NCBI RefSeq assembly: GCF_018613755.1
Contig: NZ_JAGGPP010000003.1
Span: 112,377-176,376 of the forward strand
DNA from: Arthrobacter sp. ISL-72
Lineage (GTDB): Bacteria > Actinomycetota > Actinomycetes > Actinomycetales > Micrococcaceae
Direction of reading: 5' to 3'
Length of the DNA stretch: 64,000 bases
The stretch's first letter is position 1; each line of letters begins with the position of its first letter. Positions 55,214-63,448 of the stretch are shown here, piece after piece. A model generated the notes under the pieces. The model was not told the DNA's origin and made no database searches. It saw nothing but the letters and a program-made list of their open reading frames with translations. The position numbers and the translations under genes are program-made.

Positions 55214-56491
55214 ATGGAGCGGACGGGGTGCGCAGTTGTAGGGGGCGGGCCGGCGGGCATGATGCTGGGCCTGCTGCTGGCCCGGGCCGGCGTGGAGGTC
55301 ACGGTCTTCGAAAAGCACGGCGACTTCCTGCGGGATTTTCGTGGCGACACCGTGCATGCATCCACCATCCGGCTGATTGACGAGCTGGGACTGGGCGACG
55401 GATTCCGCAACCTCCCGCAAAGCCGGCTGAACAACGTGGCCTTCCCCATCCCGGGCGCCGGTCTGGTCACCCTCGGCGATTTCGCGTCCCTGAAGCCCCC
55501 GTACAACTACATCGCCATGATGCCGCAGTGGGACTTCCTGAATTTCCTGGCTACCGAGGCCGCGCGCGAGCCCACGTTCACGCTCCTGATGGAGCATGAG
55601 GCCACGTCGTTAATGTTCGACGGCGACGGGTTCGACGGCGGACGGGTCACCGGTGTCCGCTACCGCACCCGCCAAGCCGGTGGGGAACCGGCTTCTGAAG
55701 GCGCCCTGCACGCGGACCTTGTGGTGGCAACGGACGGACGCCATTCAGTGCTGCGCCGGGCGGCGGGCCTGCAGCCAAAGAACTATCCCGTTCCCTTCGA
55801 CACCTGGTGGTTCAGGCTTCCGCGCCACGCGTCCGAGAAAGGGGCCGTGGCGGGCATCGTTCCCGCTTTCCGGGAGGGTGAAGCCATGATCGCGCTCTTC
55901 CGTGATGACTACTACCAGATGGGCTATATCGGCCCCAAGGGAGCGGACGCAAGGATCCGGGCCGAGGGAGTGGAACGGTTCCGGGAACGCGTTGCGGCGC
56001 TGCGTCCGGACCTGGCGGACCGGGTGGACTCCATCCGGTCGATTGATGACCTTCACTGGCTTGACGTGCGGCTGGACCGGCTGCGGCGCTGGTACGTGGA
56101 CGGGCTGTTGTGCATCGGTGATGCCGCGCATGCCATGTCGCCGGCGGGCGGCGTCGGCATCAACCTGGCCGTGCAGGATGCCGTTGCGGCGGCAGCCCGG
56201 CTCGGGCCGGCACTGCTCCGGGGACACGTGGGCGTGGATGACCTCGCGGCAGTTGAACGGCGCCGGCGGATGCCGACCGTTGTGGTGCAGACCGTCCAGC
56301 GCATCATGCACCGGGCAGTCTTCGTGCCGCTGTTCGCCGGAAAGAGGTCCGGGGTTCCGCGGATCCTGCTGTTCTTCGTCCGGAACGCCCCGGTGGTGCG
56401 GCGCATCATGCCGCGGATGATCGCCTTCGGACCCCGGCCGGAGCACGCGCCGGCCTTTGCCCGCCGTGCTCAGCCGCGGGAGGCAAGGTAG
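55214..56491 (+). CDS. FAD-dependent monooxygenase (group A flavoprotein)
   Basis: 425 residues, PHBH/UbiH fold. GXGXXG-type FAD motif VVGGGPAGMMLGLLLARAGV, DG motif VVATDGRHSVLRRAAG, and GD motif LCIGDAAHAMSPAGGVGINL. It would hydroxylate an aromatic or polyketide-like substrate with NAD(P)H; the substrate is unknown. The C-terminus is long and basic, with hydrophobic helices that could touch the membrane. It converges on, and overlaps by 22 bases, the acyl carrier protein gene. Its ribosome binding site is weak. Confidence 0.88.
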   Translation: MERTGCAVVGGGPAGMMLGLLLARAGVEVTVFEKHGDFLRDFRGDTVHASTIRLIDELGLGDGFRNLPQSRLNNVAFPIPGAGLVTLGDFASLKPPYNYIAMMPQWDFLNFLATEAAREPTFTLLMEHEATSLMFDGDGFDGGRVTGVRYRTRQAGGEPASEGALHADLVVATDGRHSVLRRAAGLQPKNYPVPFDTWWFRLPRHASEKGAVAGIVPAFREGEAMIALFRDDYYQMGYIGPKGADARIRAEGVERFRERVAALRPDLADRVDSIRSIDDLHWLDVRLDRLRRWYVDGLLCIGDAAHAMSPAGGVGINLAVQDAVAAAARLGPALLRGHVGVDDLAAVERRRRMPTVVVQTVQRIMHRAVFVPLFAGKRSGVPRILLFFVRNAPVVRRIMPRMIAFGPRPEHAPAFARRAQPREAR

Positions 56492-56712
56492 GCGATCAAA
56501 CCCCTCACCGTGGCCACGTGGGCATAGTCGCGTTCAGGGATGTCCACGCCGGTTGCTTCATCGAGGGTTTCCATAAGCCTCAGGAAATCCAGCGAATCCA
56601 GTTCCAGGTCCTGCTGCAGCCTGGCCTCTTCATTGAGCCCGTCAAGGTCCACGTCCGGAGCAACCTGGCCGATCGCGGCGTGCACTGCCTGCCGGGCTTC
56701 CTGCTCGTTCAT
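56470..56712 (-). CDS. Acyl carrier protein
   Basis: 80 residues, acidic four-helix carrier. The phosphopantetheine attachment Ser is in LELDSLDFLRLME. GGAGGA precedes the ATG. It overlaps the stop of the acyltransferase gene by 4 bases (ATGA), so the two are made together. It lies apart from fatty-acid synthesis genes, which suggests a dedicated carrier for the acyltransferase next to it or another specialised pathway. Confidence 0.88.
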   Translation of the reverse strand: MNEQEARQAVHAAIGQVAPDVDLDGLNEEARLQQDLELDSLDFLRLMETLDEATGVDIPERDYAHVATVRGLIAYLASRG

Positions 56713-57680
56713 AGTTCCTCCGGGTTTTGCAGCAGTTCGTCGATGCGGGCCAGGAAGCGGGCGCCCCGCACCCCGTCGCTGACCCGGTGGTCGGCGGACA
56801 GTGTGGCGGTCAGGGCCGGCCGTGTACCCAGCATTCCGTTGTGCGCCCAGGGCTGTTCCAGCACCTTGCCCAGTCCCACCATGGCCACCTGCGGCGGGTA
56901 GATGACGCCGAAAACCGCTTCCACTCCCAGGTCGCCGAGGTTTGTGACAGTCAGGGTGGGATCAGCCATTTCCGAGCGCTGCAGCCGCCCGGCCCGCGCC
57001 CGGCTGACGAGGTCGCGCAGCTTCTGCATCAGAACATCAACGGCCAGGGTGTCGGCGTCGTGGATCGCGGGTGCCACCAGGCCTCCCTGCCGCAGCGCCA
57101 TGGAAACGCCCAGGTGAACAGAGTTGCTCGGCCGGAAAACGTCGTCGACGAAAAAACCGTTCACTTCCGGAACCTCCCGGGCCGCCAGTGCCGTTGCCTT
57201 CAACAGCAGGGCCGAGGGGACCAGCCGCGAGGCCACCGGCCGCTGCCCGTTGACCTGCTGCATCCATGCGATCGCGGCGCGGAGGTCCAGCGTGGTGCTG
57301 AGGTAGTAGTGCGGGATGGACTGCTTGGACCTGGACATTAAGGACCCGATGGCCCGCCGAAGGGTGGAAAGCCTGTCCTGCACGCCGGATGCGGGCACCG
57401 TCTGAGCAGCCCTCTCTGACGGCGGCGGGTCGGCATCGTCGTCGTCCGTTCCCGTGATGGCGACCATCGGTGTTCCCACGGGGACGGTCATGCCGATGTC
57501 CACCAGCAGTTCCGCTATCCGGCCCTCTTCCTCGGTCTCAACATCCAGGGTTGTTTTGTCGGTTTCCACCACGGCCAGCACGTCCCCGCGGCGTACATCG
57601 TCGCCGGGGCCAACCAGCCACTCAACAAGCTTCCCCTCGGCGAGGCCTGCGCCAAGGGGCGGCAGCCGGAAATCACCCAT
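56709..57680 (-). CDS. Lipoyl-domain 2-oxoacid dehydrogenase E2-type acyltransferase, orphan
   Basis: 323 residues. N-terminal lipoyl domain with the modified Lys in VVETDKTTLDVETEEEG (about 39-55), a short linker without an evident E1/E3-binding domain, then the catalytic acyltransferase domain ending in LSADHRVSDGVRGARFLARI (catalytic His and DG). At 323 residues it is shorter than usual E2 proteins. No E1 or E3 gene is near. It is coupled instead to an acyl carrier protein, an unusual partner that suggests acyl transfer from dihydrolipoyl to a pantetheine carrier (inference). Confidence 0.87.
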   Translation of the reverse strand: MGDFRLPPLGAGLAEGKLVEWLVGPGDDVRRGDVLAVVETDKTTLDVETEEEGRIAELLVDIGMTVPVGTPMVAITGTDDDDADPPPSERAAQTVPASGVQDRLSTLRRAIGSLMSRSKQSIPHYYLSTTLDLRAAIAWMQQVNGQRPVASRLVPSALLLKATALAAREVPEVNGFFVDDVFRPSNSVHLGVSMALRQGGLVAPAIHDADTLAVDVLMQKLRDLVSRARAGRLQRSEMADPTLTVTNLGDLGVEAVFGVIYPPQVAMVGLGKVLEQPWAHNGMLGTRPALTATLSADHRVSDGVRGARFLARIDELLQNPEEL

Positions 57681-57892
57681 GTGCTGTAGCCCGGTCCGGC
57701 CGGAACGGGCCGCAGTTGTCCGTGGCGATTGCCGACCAGCGCGTCGATGCTGCGGTTTCGGCCGTCATGAGTCAATCGGACTCCTCACCAAAGCAACTGC
57801 CTAGAGCAGAAAGTCCCGCCCGCAGTGCACCGGGTCTGCGGGAACGGCCGGGACGGGCCGTCACAAACTTCGGAGCCACTAAACTGGAGCCC

Positions 57893-58477
57893 ATGACTTC
57901 CACCAGTGCCCCTGCAGCTGACACTGCTGCCGCCCGCGCCCGCCTGCTCGAACTCATCAAGGAACTCGCCGTGGTCCGCGGCAAGGTGATCCTGTCCAGC
58001 GGAGCCGAAGCCGACTACTACATCGACCTCCGACGCATCACTTTGCACCACGAAGCGTCCAAGCTGGTTGGCCAGGTCATGCTCTCACTCATCGACGACG
58101 CCGGCATCGACTTTGAGTGCGCCGGCGGGCTCACGATGGGTGCGGATCCGGTGGGCACGGCAGTGATGCACGCCGCCGTCGACGCCGGCCGCACGGTGGA
58201 CGCGTTTGTCGTCCGCAAGGCGCAGAAGTCCTACGGAATGGGCCGCCAGGTGGAGGGCCCCTCGGTGGAGGGCCGCAAGGTTTTGGTGCTGGAGGACACC
58301 TCTACCACGGGCGGATCCGCGCTGACCGCCGTCGAAGGTGTCCGCAATGCCGGCGGCAACGTCGTGGCAGTCGCTGTGATCGTGGACCGCGATACCGGCG
58401 CCAAGGAAAAGATCGAAGCCGAGACCGGTCTGCCCTATCTGTTCGCGTTCGGCAAGGATGAGCTCGGCCTGAAGTAG
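57893..58477 (+). CDS. pyrE: Orotate phosphoribosyltransferase
   Basis: 194 residues. Forms orotidine monophosphate from orotate and PRPP in pyrimidine synthesis. The PRPP-binding motif is VLVLEDTSTTGGSALTAVEG, and SSGAEADYYIDLRRITLH is the N-terminal substrate region. The ATG at 57893 is chosen for the family N-terminus; the frame is open far upstream. It stands alone, 212 bases from the divergent acyltransferase gene; nothing else was found in that gap. Confidence 0.95.
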   Translation: MTSTSAPAADTAAARARLLELIKELAVVRGKVILSSGAEADYYIDLRRITLHHEASKLVGQVMLSLIDDAGIDFECAGGLTMGADPVGTAVMHAAVDAGRTVDAFVVRKAQKSYGMGRQVEGPSVEGRKVLVLEDTSTTGGSALTAVEGVRNAGGNVVAVAVIVDRDTGAKEKIEAETGLPYLFAFGKDELGLK

Positions 58478-58559
58478 GCCTAAGCGTGGACGGGCCTCCG
58501 TTGGTGACTTAGCATTTGCCGTAAGACCCAACGCCACCCGTACCTGGAGAGAATCCGCC

Positions 58560-59342
58560 ATGCTCCCGTCCAACCCTGCCCCCACCACAGTCGACCAGAT
58601 CCAGAACCTGATCCTGGAAAGTGCTGATTTCGAGGACTTCCTCAATGAACTGGCGCGCTTTTCCGCGCACCAGATGGCGGGCGAGGGCGACGACGCGCTG
58701 TGCGGCATCACCCTGCTCCGGGACCGCAAGGCGGCCACGATCGGCTGGAGCAGCGATTCGGCGCGCGAGGTGGACGAGATCCAGTACCGGCTTTCGCAGG
58801 GGCCGTGCCTGACGGCGGCCGAGGAAGAACGGGAAGTCCACGTGCCGGACCTCTTCGAGGAGGACCGGTGGGGTCCCGACTATGCCGACGCCGTCGCCTC
58901 GCACGGGCTGCGTTCAGTGCTGTCGGTTCCCTTCCACCTTCAGGGGGAGGCCCGCGCAGCACTGAACCTCTACTCGGATGTGCCGCGAAAGTTTGACGAG
59001 AAAGCGACGGCCCGCGCCCGGGGTTACACCCGGGAAATCTCGCAGGCGCTGCGCCTTGCCGTCAGGTTTTCACTGCACACGGACAGCGCCTCCAACCTGC
59101 GTGCCACCCTTGAATCCCGCACGATTATCGATATCGCCATCGGCATCGTGATGGCGCAAAACCGCTGCAGCCAGGAGGCCGCTGCCCGGATCCTCACTGC
59201 TGCTTCCAGTAACCGCAACGTCAAGCTGCGGGACATCGCCAAGTCACTGGTGGATTCAGTGGGCGGCACCGAAACGCGCACCCACTTCGAGGAACCGGGG
59301 CGGGGCCAGGACCGGGGGGAGGGCAGGGCCCGGGTCGGCTAG
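58560..59342 (+). CDS. GAF-ANTAR RNA-binding regulator
   Basis: 260 residues. A GAF sensor domain (about 30-165; RLSQGPCLTAAEEEREVHVPD, GLRSVLSVPFHLQGEARAAL) is followed by an ANTAR domain (about 175-235; ATLESRTIIDIAIGIVMAQN, CSQEAAARILTAASSNRNVK). ANTAR proteins bind two-hexaloop RNA hairpins and prevent termination. GGAGAG precedes the ATG. No two-hexaloop hairpin was recognised beside the gene, so its targets lie elsewhere. The Gly/Arg-rich tail is likely disordered. Confidence 0.9.
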   Translation: MLPSNPAPTTVDQIQNLILESADFEDFLNELARFSAHQMAGEGDDALCGITLLRDRKAATIGWSSDSAREVDEIQYRLSQGPCLTAAEEEREVHVPDLFEEDRWGPDYADAVASHGLRSVLSVPFHLQGEARAALNLYSDVPRKFDEKATARARGYTREISQALRLAVRFSLHTDSASNLRATLESRTIIDIAIGIVMAQNRCSQEAAARILTAASSNRNVKLRDIAKSLVDSVGGTETRTHFEEPGRGQDRGEGRARVG

Positions 59343-59442
59343 AACTCCGCCGGCCCATCCGCCTGCTTGTATTGCCGGCCCGCGGAGGATAGGGTGGCCG
59401 AGGTTGAGCCGTCGGCCATAGACCCCCTTTTTTGGAGTACCT

Positions 59443-60036
59443 ATGGACCGCAAATTGCATGCCCTCGTTAAAATCGATGTCACCGCCGACCTTGTTCGCA
59501 TCGATGTCCGGGGGAGCCTCACCCAGGATTCCCGCCCCGCCCTTGTATCGGTTATTCGCCGTATCCGCCGAATGGGCATCAACGCCAACATCCGGGTCGA
59601 TCTCTCCCAATCCGCGTTGGTCGAGTCGCCCGCCCTGGCTAGCCTCCGCAACGACCTCAACGCAATCGACGGCGGTAGCAGCGACCGCAGCGTTTTGGCT
59701 GGCTCGGCAGTTTCGATCGACCTTATGCCGCGCCTGGACCACCCTGCCGACGACGAGGGCCAGGCTTGGCGGACCTTGGATATCCAAGGGAATGTGGCGG
59801 CGTCCGTGGAACCCTTGGAAAGCGGACTGCTGGCCCACTACTCCGACGACGAACTCCTGGCGGCCAGCGACGCAGTTTTCGGAAAGCTGGACGATCCCGC
59901 GGCAGTCGCCGGGACCGACCTGCTGGCCCAATATGACGCGATCGCCCTCGAACTTTCCCGGCGGGAGTATGCCGAAGCGTTCCGGAAGGAAGCAGCGGAG
60001 GAAACGCCGGGGCGTTCCGCTGAGCCCGCCGTCTAG
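59443..60036 (+). CDS. Hypothetical protein with STAS-like N-terminal domain
   Basis: 197 residues. Residues 1-80 (LVRIDVRGSLTQDSRPALVS, INANIRVDLSQSALVESPAL) resemble an anti-sigma-factor-antagonist-like STAS fold, with Ser or Leu in place of a clear phospho-site. The C-terminal half is acidic and helical (HYSDDELLAASDAVFGKL) without a known domain. GGAG precedes the ATG. It is 100 bases downstream of the GAF-ANTAR gene and co-directional, so a shared signalling role is possible. Confidence 0.65.
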   Translation: MDRKLHALVKIDVTADLVRIDVRGSLTQDSRPALVSVIRRIRRMGINANIRVDLSQSALVESPALASLRNDLNAIDGGSSDRSVLAGSAVSIDLMPRLDHPADDEGQAWRTLDIQGNVAASVEPLESGLLAHYSDDELLAASDAVFGKLDDPAAVAGTDLLAQYDAIALELSRREYAEAFRKEAAEETPGRSAEPAV

Positions 60037-60086
60037 CTGGTTTTGCGGGTTTTATATCCGGCTTCTGCTGTGGCTACGGTAGAGGT

Positions 60087-61127
60087 GTGCCGCATGTCCG
60101 GAAGCTACAGCCTGACGGCGGCCCCGGCTCAGCCGAGGGCCGCCTTCTCCGGCACGCCGCCGAGCTTAAGACGTTTTCCCGCCGCAATTTCCTGATCGGG
60201 ACGGGTGCGGCCTCAATCCTGGCCGCCGACATGTTCTTCACCCGGCACATCCAGGCTGAGCGGCGCACCAACAAAATCCTGACCGTGGGCGATGAGTTCG
60301 CAGAGAGCTATTACCCTCACTCCAGCTGGATCCTGTTTCCCGGTTACAAGACCAGCTGGGAGGAAGCGCAGTGGATCCTTAACTCCCTGCGCGGTGCCCT
60401 GCGGCAGCGCGGCCAGCTGGCCGCCGTCGGCTATTCCAACGAGGGGCTGGACATTGACCAGATCGTGATTGCGGTGATCGAGCACGTACGGTTAAAGCAG
60501 CTGACCAGCCTCTATTTTTACGGCCACAGCTTCGGCGGCATGGTGGCAACGCAGGTTGCTGCCCGCCTGCGCGAACTGCACGGCGTGGAAGTGGAGTTCA
60601 TCCTGCTTGACTCCAGTCCCTACAGCAAGTTCGACGTCCTGGACCAGAGCTGGTTCGAAGGCGTCGTGGTGCTCTACGAAGGCGGGTTCCGGGTTCCCAC
60701 CGTGCTGCGTGGCGGGTATGAGCTGGGCGAACGGATTGTCCACAAGGACGAACGGACCTGGCGGCAGGTGGTGGACCAGAGCCTGGAGCAGCTGTCCCCG
60801 ATCGCCCCTTCCAGTGTGCTGATCCAGTCTGAATCCGCCTACATCTACCACTTCGACGCCACCCGCTTCGCCGGGAAGCTGGGCGGGACCCGGATGGCCT
60901 TCATCGGCAATCCGCGCGACGGCACCGTGAACTACGAAACGGCACGGCGGTCCTGGGCGCAGACGTTCGCCGCGAACATGGTGTCCAACGACCTGCGGAC
61001 CGACGACGCACTCCCGGCCCACGCGAGCCCGCAGTGGAATCCGTTCGTCTACCGGCCCATCCTGGAGGAGCTGCAGGACGAAAACTTCCCGCTGCCCTCG
61101 GGCGGCGGCAAGATGACCGCCTTCTAA
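60087..61127 (+). CDS. Predicted Tat-exported alpha/beta-hydrolase-like protein
   Basis: 346 residues. A twin-arginine motif SRRNFLIGTG (31-40) is followed by a hydrophobic stretch (ASILAADMFF), preceded by an unusually long N-region of 30 residues. The later GHSFGG (Ser148) is a classic nucleophile elbow, and FILLDSSPYSKFDV follows as expected for a hydrolase core. The catalytic acid and His are not certain. The start is GTG. It could be a cell-surface esterase or lipase; the substrate is unknown. It converges on the HAD gene 5 bases away. Confidence 0.7.
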   Translation: MPHVRKLQPDGGPGSAEGRLLRHAAELKTFSRRNFLIGTGAASILAADMFFTRHIQAERRTNKILTVGDEFAESYYPHSSWILFPGYKTSWEEAQWILNSLRGALRQRGQLAAVGYSNEGLDIDQIVIAVIEHVRLKQLTSLYFYGHSFGGMVATQVAARLRELHGVEVEFILLDSSPYSKFDVLDQSWFEGVVVLYEGGFRVPTVLRGGYELGERIVHKDERTWRQVVDQSLEQLSPIAPSSVLIQSESAYIYHFDATRFAGKLGGTRMAFIGNPRDGTVNYETARRSWAQTFAANMVSNDLRTDDALPAHASPQWNPFVYRPILEELQDENFPLPSGGGKMTAF

Positions 61128-61132
61128 CCAGC

Positions 61133-61963
61133 CTAGATCTGGCTCTTGAGGTCAGCCACGGAAGCCAGAATCTGGTTGGGCCGGAACGGGTAGGCTGCGA
61201 TGTCGTCCTTGTGGGTGATTCCGCTGAGGACGAGGACTGTGTGCAGGCCAGCCTCCATGCCCGCGATAATGTCGGTGTCCATCCGGTCGCCGATCATGGC
61301 AGTGGTCTCGGAATGGGCGTCGATCTGGTTCATGGCGGAGCGGAACATCATGGGGTTCGGCTTGCCGACAATGTAGGGCTCGCGGCCGGTGGCCTTGGTG
61401 ATCAGGGCTGCAATGGCTCCGGTGGCGGGCATGGGGCCGTCCTTGGACGGCCCGGTGGCATCCGGGTTGGTGGCAATGAAGCGGGCACCGGCCAGGATCA
61501 GCCGGATCGCCGTAGTGATGGCCTCGAAGGAGTAGGTGCGCGTTTCGCCGAGAACCACAAAGTCAGGGTTCTGGTCGGTGAGGATGAAGCCGGCCTCGTG
61601 CAGCGCCGTCGTGAGTCCTGCTTCGCCGATCGTGTAGGCGCGGTTGCCGGAGTCCGAGCTGTGCAGCTGGTCCTTCAGGAACTGCGCGGTGGCCAAGGCG
61701 GAGGTCCAGATGTTCTCCTCGGGGATTTCCAGGCCGGACGAGCGCAGCCGCGCCGCCAGGTCGCGGGGCGTGAAGATTGAGTTGTTGGTGAGCACCAGGA
61801 AGCGCTTGGAAGTGTCCACCCAGCGCTGGATCAGTTCGGCGGCGCCCGGGATCGGCTGGTTCTCGTGGACTAGAACGCCGTCCATGTCAGTCAGCCAGCA
61901 TTCGATTTCCTGGCCGCTTCGGTAAACCGATGGGGATGAACGTACTTCGTCTGACTTTGCCAT
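61133..61963 (-). CDS. HAD-superfamily hydrolase, subfamily IIA (NagD-like)
   Basis: 276 residues. Catalytic motif I is TDMDGVLVHENQPIPGA, motif II VLTNNSIFTPRDLAARL, motif III GKPNPMMF, and motif IV MIGDRMDTDIIAGMEAGL, with the IIA cap between. It probably dephosphorylates small phospho-compounds such as nucleotides, phosphoglycolate or sugar phosphates. GGAGG precedes the ATG. No operon partner. Confidence 0.92.
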   Translation of the reverse strand: MAKSDEVRSSPSVYRSGQEIECWLTDMDGVLVHENQPIPGAAELIQRWVDTSKRFLVLTNNSIFTPRDLAARLRSSGLEIPEENIWTSALATAQFLKDQLHSSDSGNRAYTIGEAGLTTALHEAGFILTDQNPDFVVLGETRTYSFEAITTAIRLILAGARFIATNPDATGPSKDGPMPATGAIAALITKATGREPYIVGKPNPMMFRSAMNQIDAHSETTAMIGDRMDTDIIAGMEAGLHTVLVLSGITHKDDIAAYPFRPNQILASVADLKSQI

Positions 61964-62303
61964 GCTGGATCCTCCAAGGCTGATGGGCCGGTTGCGGATC
62001 CCAGTCTTTCATTTTTCGGCCGTAGGAACATTCGGAGTCCAAGAATGGGTCCAAGAACTGGGTCCAAGAATGACGTCCAAGAATGACGGAGCCGTCGGGC
62101 GGCAGAATGACGGACCGCACCGCGGCGCCCCGCAGCCGGTCTTCCACTAGGCTCAGACCGGCACCAGTGTGCCGGCGGCCGCGGATCGGGGGAGTCTGCG
62201 GCGGTTTGCTGTACCGGCCGCGTGCCGGAAACGTCCCCGCTGCCGGACATCACCAGGCATCCCGGGAACGCAGGATGCCATCAAGCACCTGAAAGGGCCC
62301 GCC
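61964..62303. other. 340-base intergenic region
   Basis: It separates the divergent HAD-hydrolase gene and the Pro-rich membrane protein gene. It holds the tandem 13-base repeat (62037-62087), a perfect hairpin CCGGCAC-4-GTGCCGG (62158-62175), and the GAAAGGG ribosome binding site of the next gene. Short open frames here lack initiation signals; no gene is supported. Confidence 0.7.
62037..62087. repeat. Four tandem copies of a 13-base unit
   Basis: Units at 62037-62048, 62049-62061, 62062-62074 and 62075-62087 all begin GTCCAAGAA; the last two are identical (GTCCAAGAATGAC) and the first is one base short. The start of a fifth decayed copy (AGAATGACGGA) follows. Confidence 0.85.
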
Positions 62304-63290
62304 ATGAGCAAAAATCACAGCGCACCTCCGCCGCCAAACTTCAGCGCACCGCCACCCAACTACCCGGCGCCTCAGCCAAACTACCCGGCGCCGCCGCAGG
62401 GCAACTACCCTGCACCGCCGCAGCCGCCGGGCAGCAAGAAGACCCTGTTCATTGTGCTGGGCGCCGTTGCCACTGCCGTGGTCATCGCACTGGTGGCCGT
62501 GTTTATCTGGATGATTCCCGCGTTCAGCAAAGCGCAGGCGGAACCCAGTCCTTCGCCGGTGGTGCCCTCGGAAGCCGCGTCATCGGAAGCAGCAGAAGAG
62601 ACTGCCGTCCCCGAAGGCTCCGCGGCGCCGGAAGCTGATCCCAGCTCGGACGCGATGCCTGCCGGAGCCTTCCCGCTACCTCAGGGATGGGACGAGCTGC
62701 AGGGACCGGACAACGTCCCCGCCCAGGACGACCCGCTCTTCAAACGCTTTGTCACCGGGGAATCCTCCTTCGCTTACCTCGCGTCCTGGAGCAGTGACGA
62801 CACGTTCGGGATCACCAAGGACCCCGCCACCGGAGCGCCCATGCAGCAAGTTGCCAAGGGCACCGAAGAGCGCGATGGTGACGGCATTTCGCAGGCCTTC
62901 GCCTTCTTCGCTGAAGCGGAGGAAGGCAAATTCGGCAAGGAGCCTGCCAAGGTCCAGGCAGCCATCAAGGACATCCAGGCAAAGCTCGCGTCCATCCCCG
63001 CTGCTGAACTTCCGCAGCACCTGGTGGGCCACAAATGCGTGAGCGACTTTGAATCGACGACGCCGGAAATGCGGGAGTTCCGCCGCTCTGCCGCCGTCGT
63101 GGTTGGGTTCACCTGCACCAACGCCGGCGGCGACGCTATCCGGGCCGTCAACCTGTTCACCGTGACTCCATGGGGCACGCCTCAGATGATGGGCGTTAGC
63201 GGACACGAAAGCTACTGGAGTGCCAACCCGGAGGCGTTGGAGAAGATCGCCAACTCGTACCGCGCCAACCGCTGGAAGCTGGACGGCTAG
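62304..63290 (+). CDS. Proline-rich single-span membrane protein with extracytoplasmic domain
   Basis: 328 residues. The cytoplasmic N-terminus (1-44) is built of degenerate NYPAP(P/Q) repeats. A single membrane helix (about 47-72, LFIVLGAVATAVVIALVAV) follows, then a Ser/Ala/Glu/Pro-rich spacer and a globular outer domain (about 125-328) with two Cys residues (HKCVSDF, GFTCTNAGG) that could form a disulfide. GAAAGGG precedes the ATG. The outer domain is not recognised; it resembles secreted actinobacterial domains of unknown function. Confidence 0.78.
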   Translation: MSKNHSAPPPPNFSAPPPNYPAPQPNYPAPPQGNYPAPPQPPGSKKTLFIVLGAVATAVVIALVAVFIWMIPAFSKAQAEPSPSPVVPSEAASSEAAEETAVPEGSAAPEADPSSDAMPAGAFPLPQGWDELQGPDNVPAQDDPLFKRFVTGESSFAYLASWSSDDTFGITKDPATGAPMQQVAKGTEERDGDGISQAFAFFAEAEEGKFGKEPAKVQAAIKDIQAKLASIPAAELPQHLVGHKCVSDFESTTPEMREFRRSAAVVVGFTCTNAGGDAIRAVNLFTVTPWGTPQMMGVSGHESYWSANPEALEKIANSYRANRWKLDG

Positions 63291-63448
63291 CAGGTCCCTG
63301 AGCGCCGGATGTGGACGCGCATTTTGCGGGCCGTGCCGGGCGGCGCATCGTGCACCATGGCCACATCCGGCAGGCAGGAAGGCAGGCGGGCATGCTGGCA
63401 CTTGCGCATGGCCGCATTATTGTCAGTGCCTGCTGGGATGCTGTGGGT

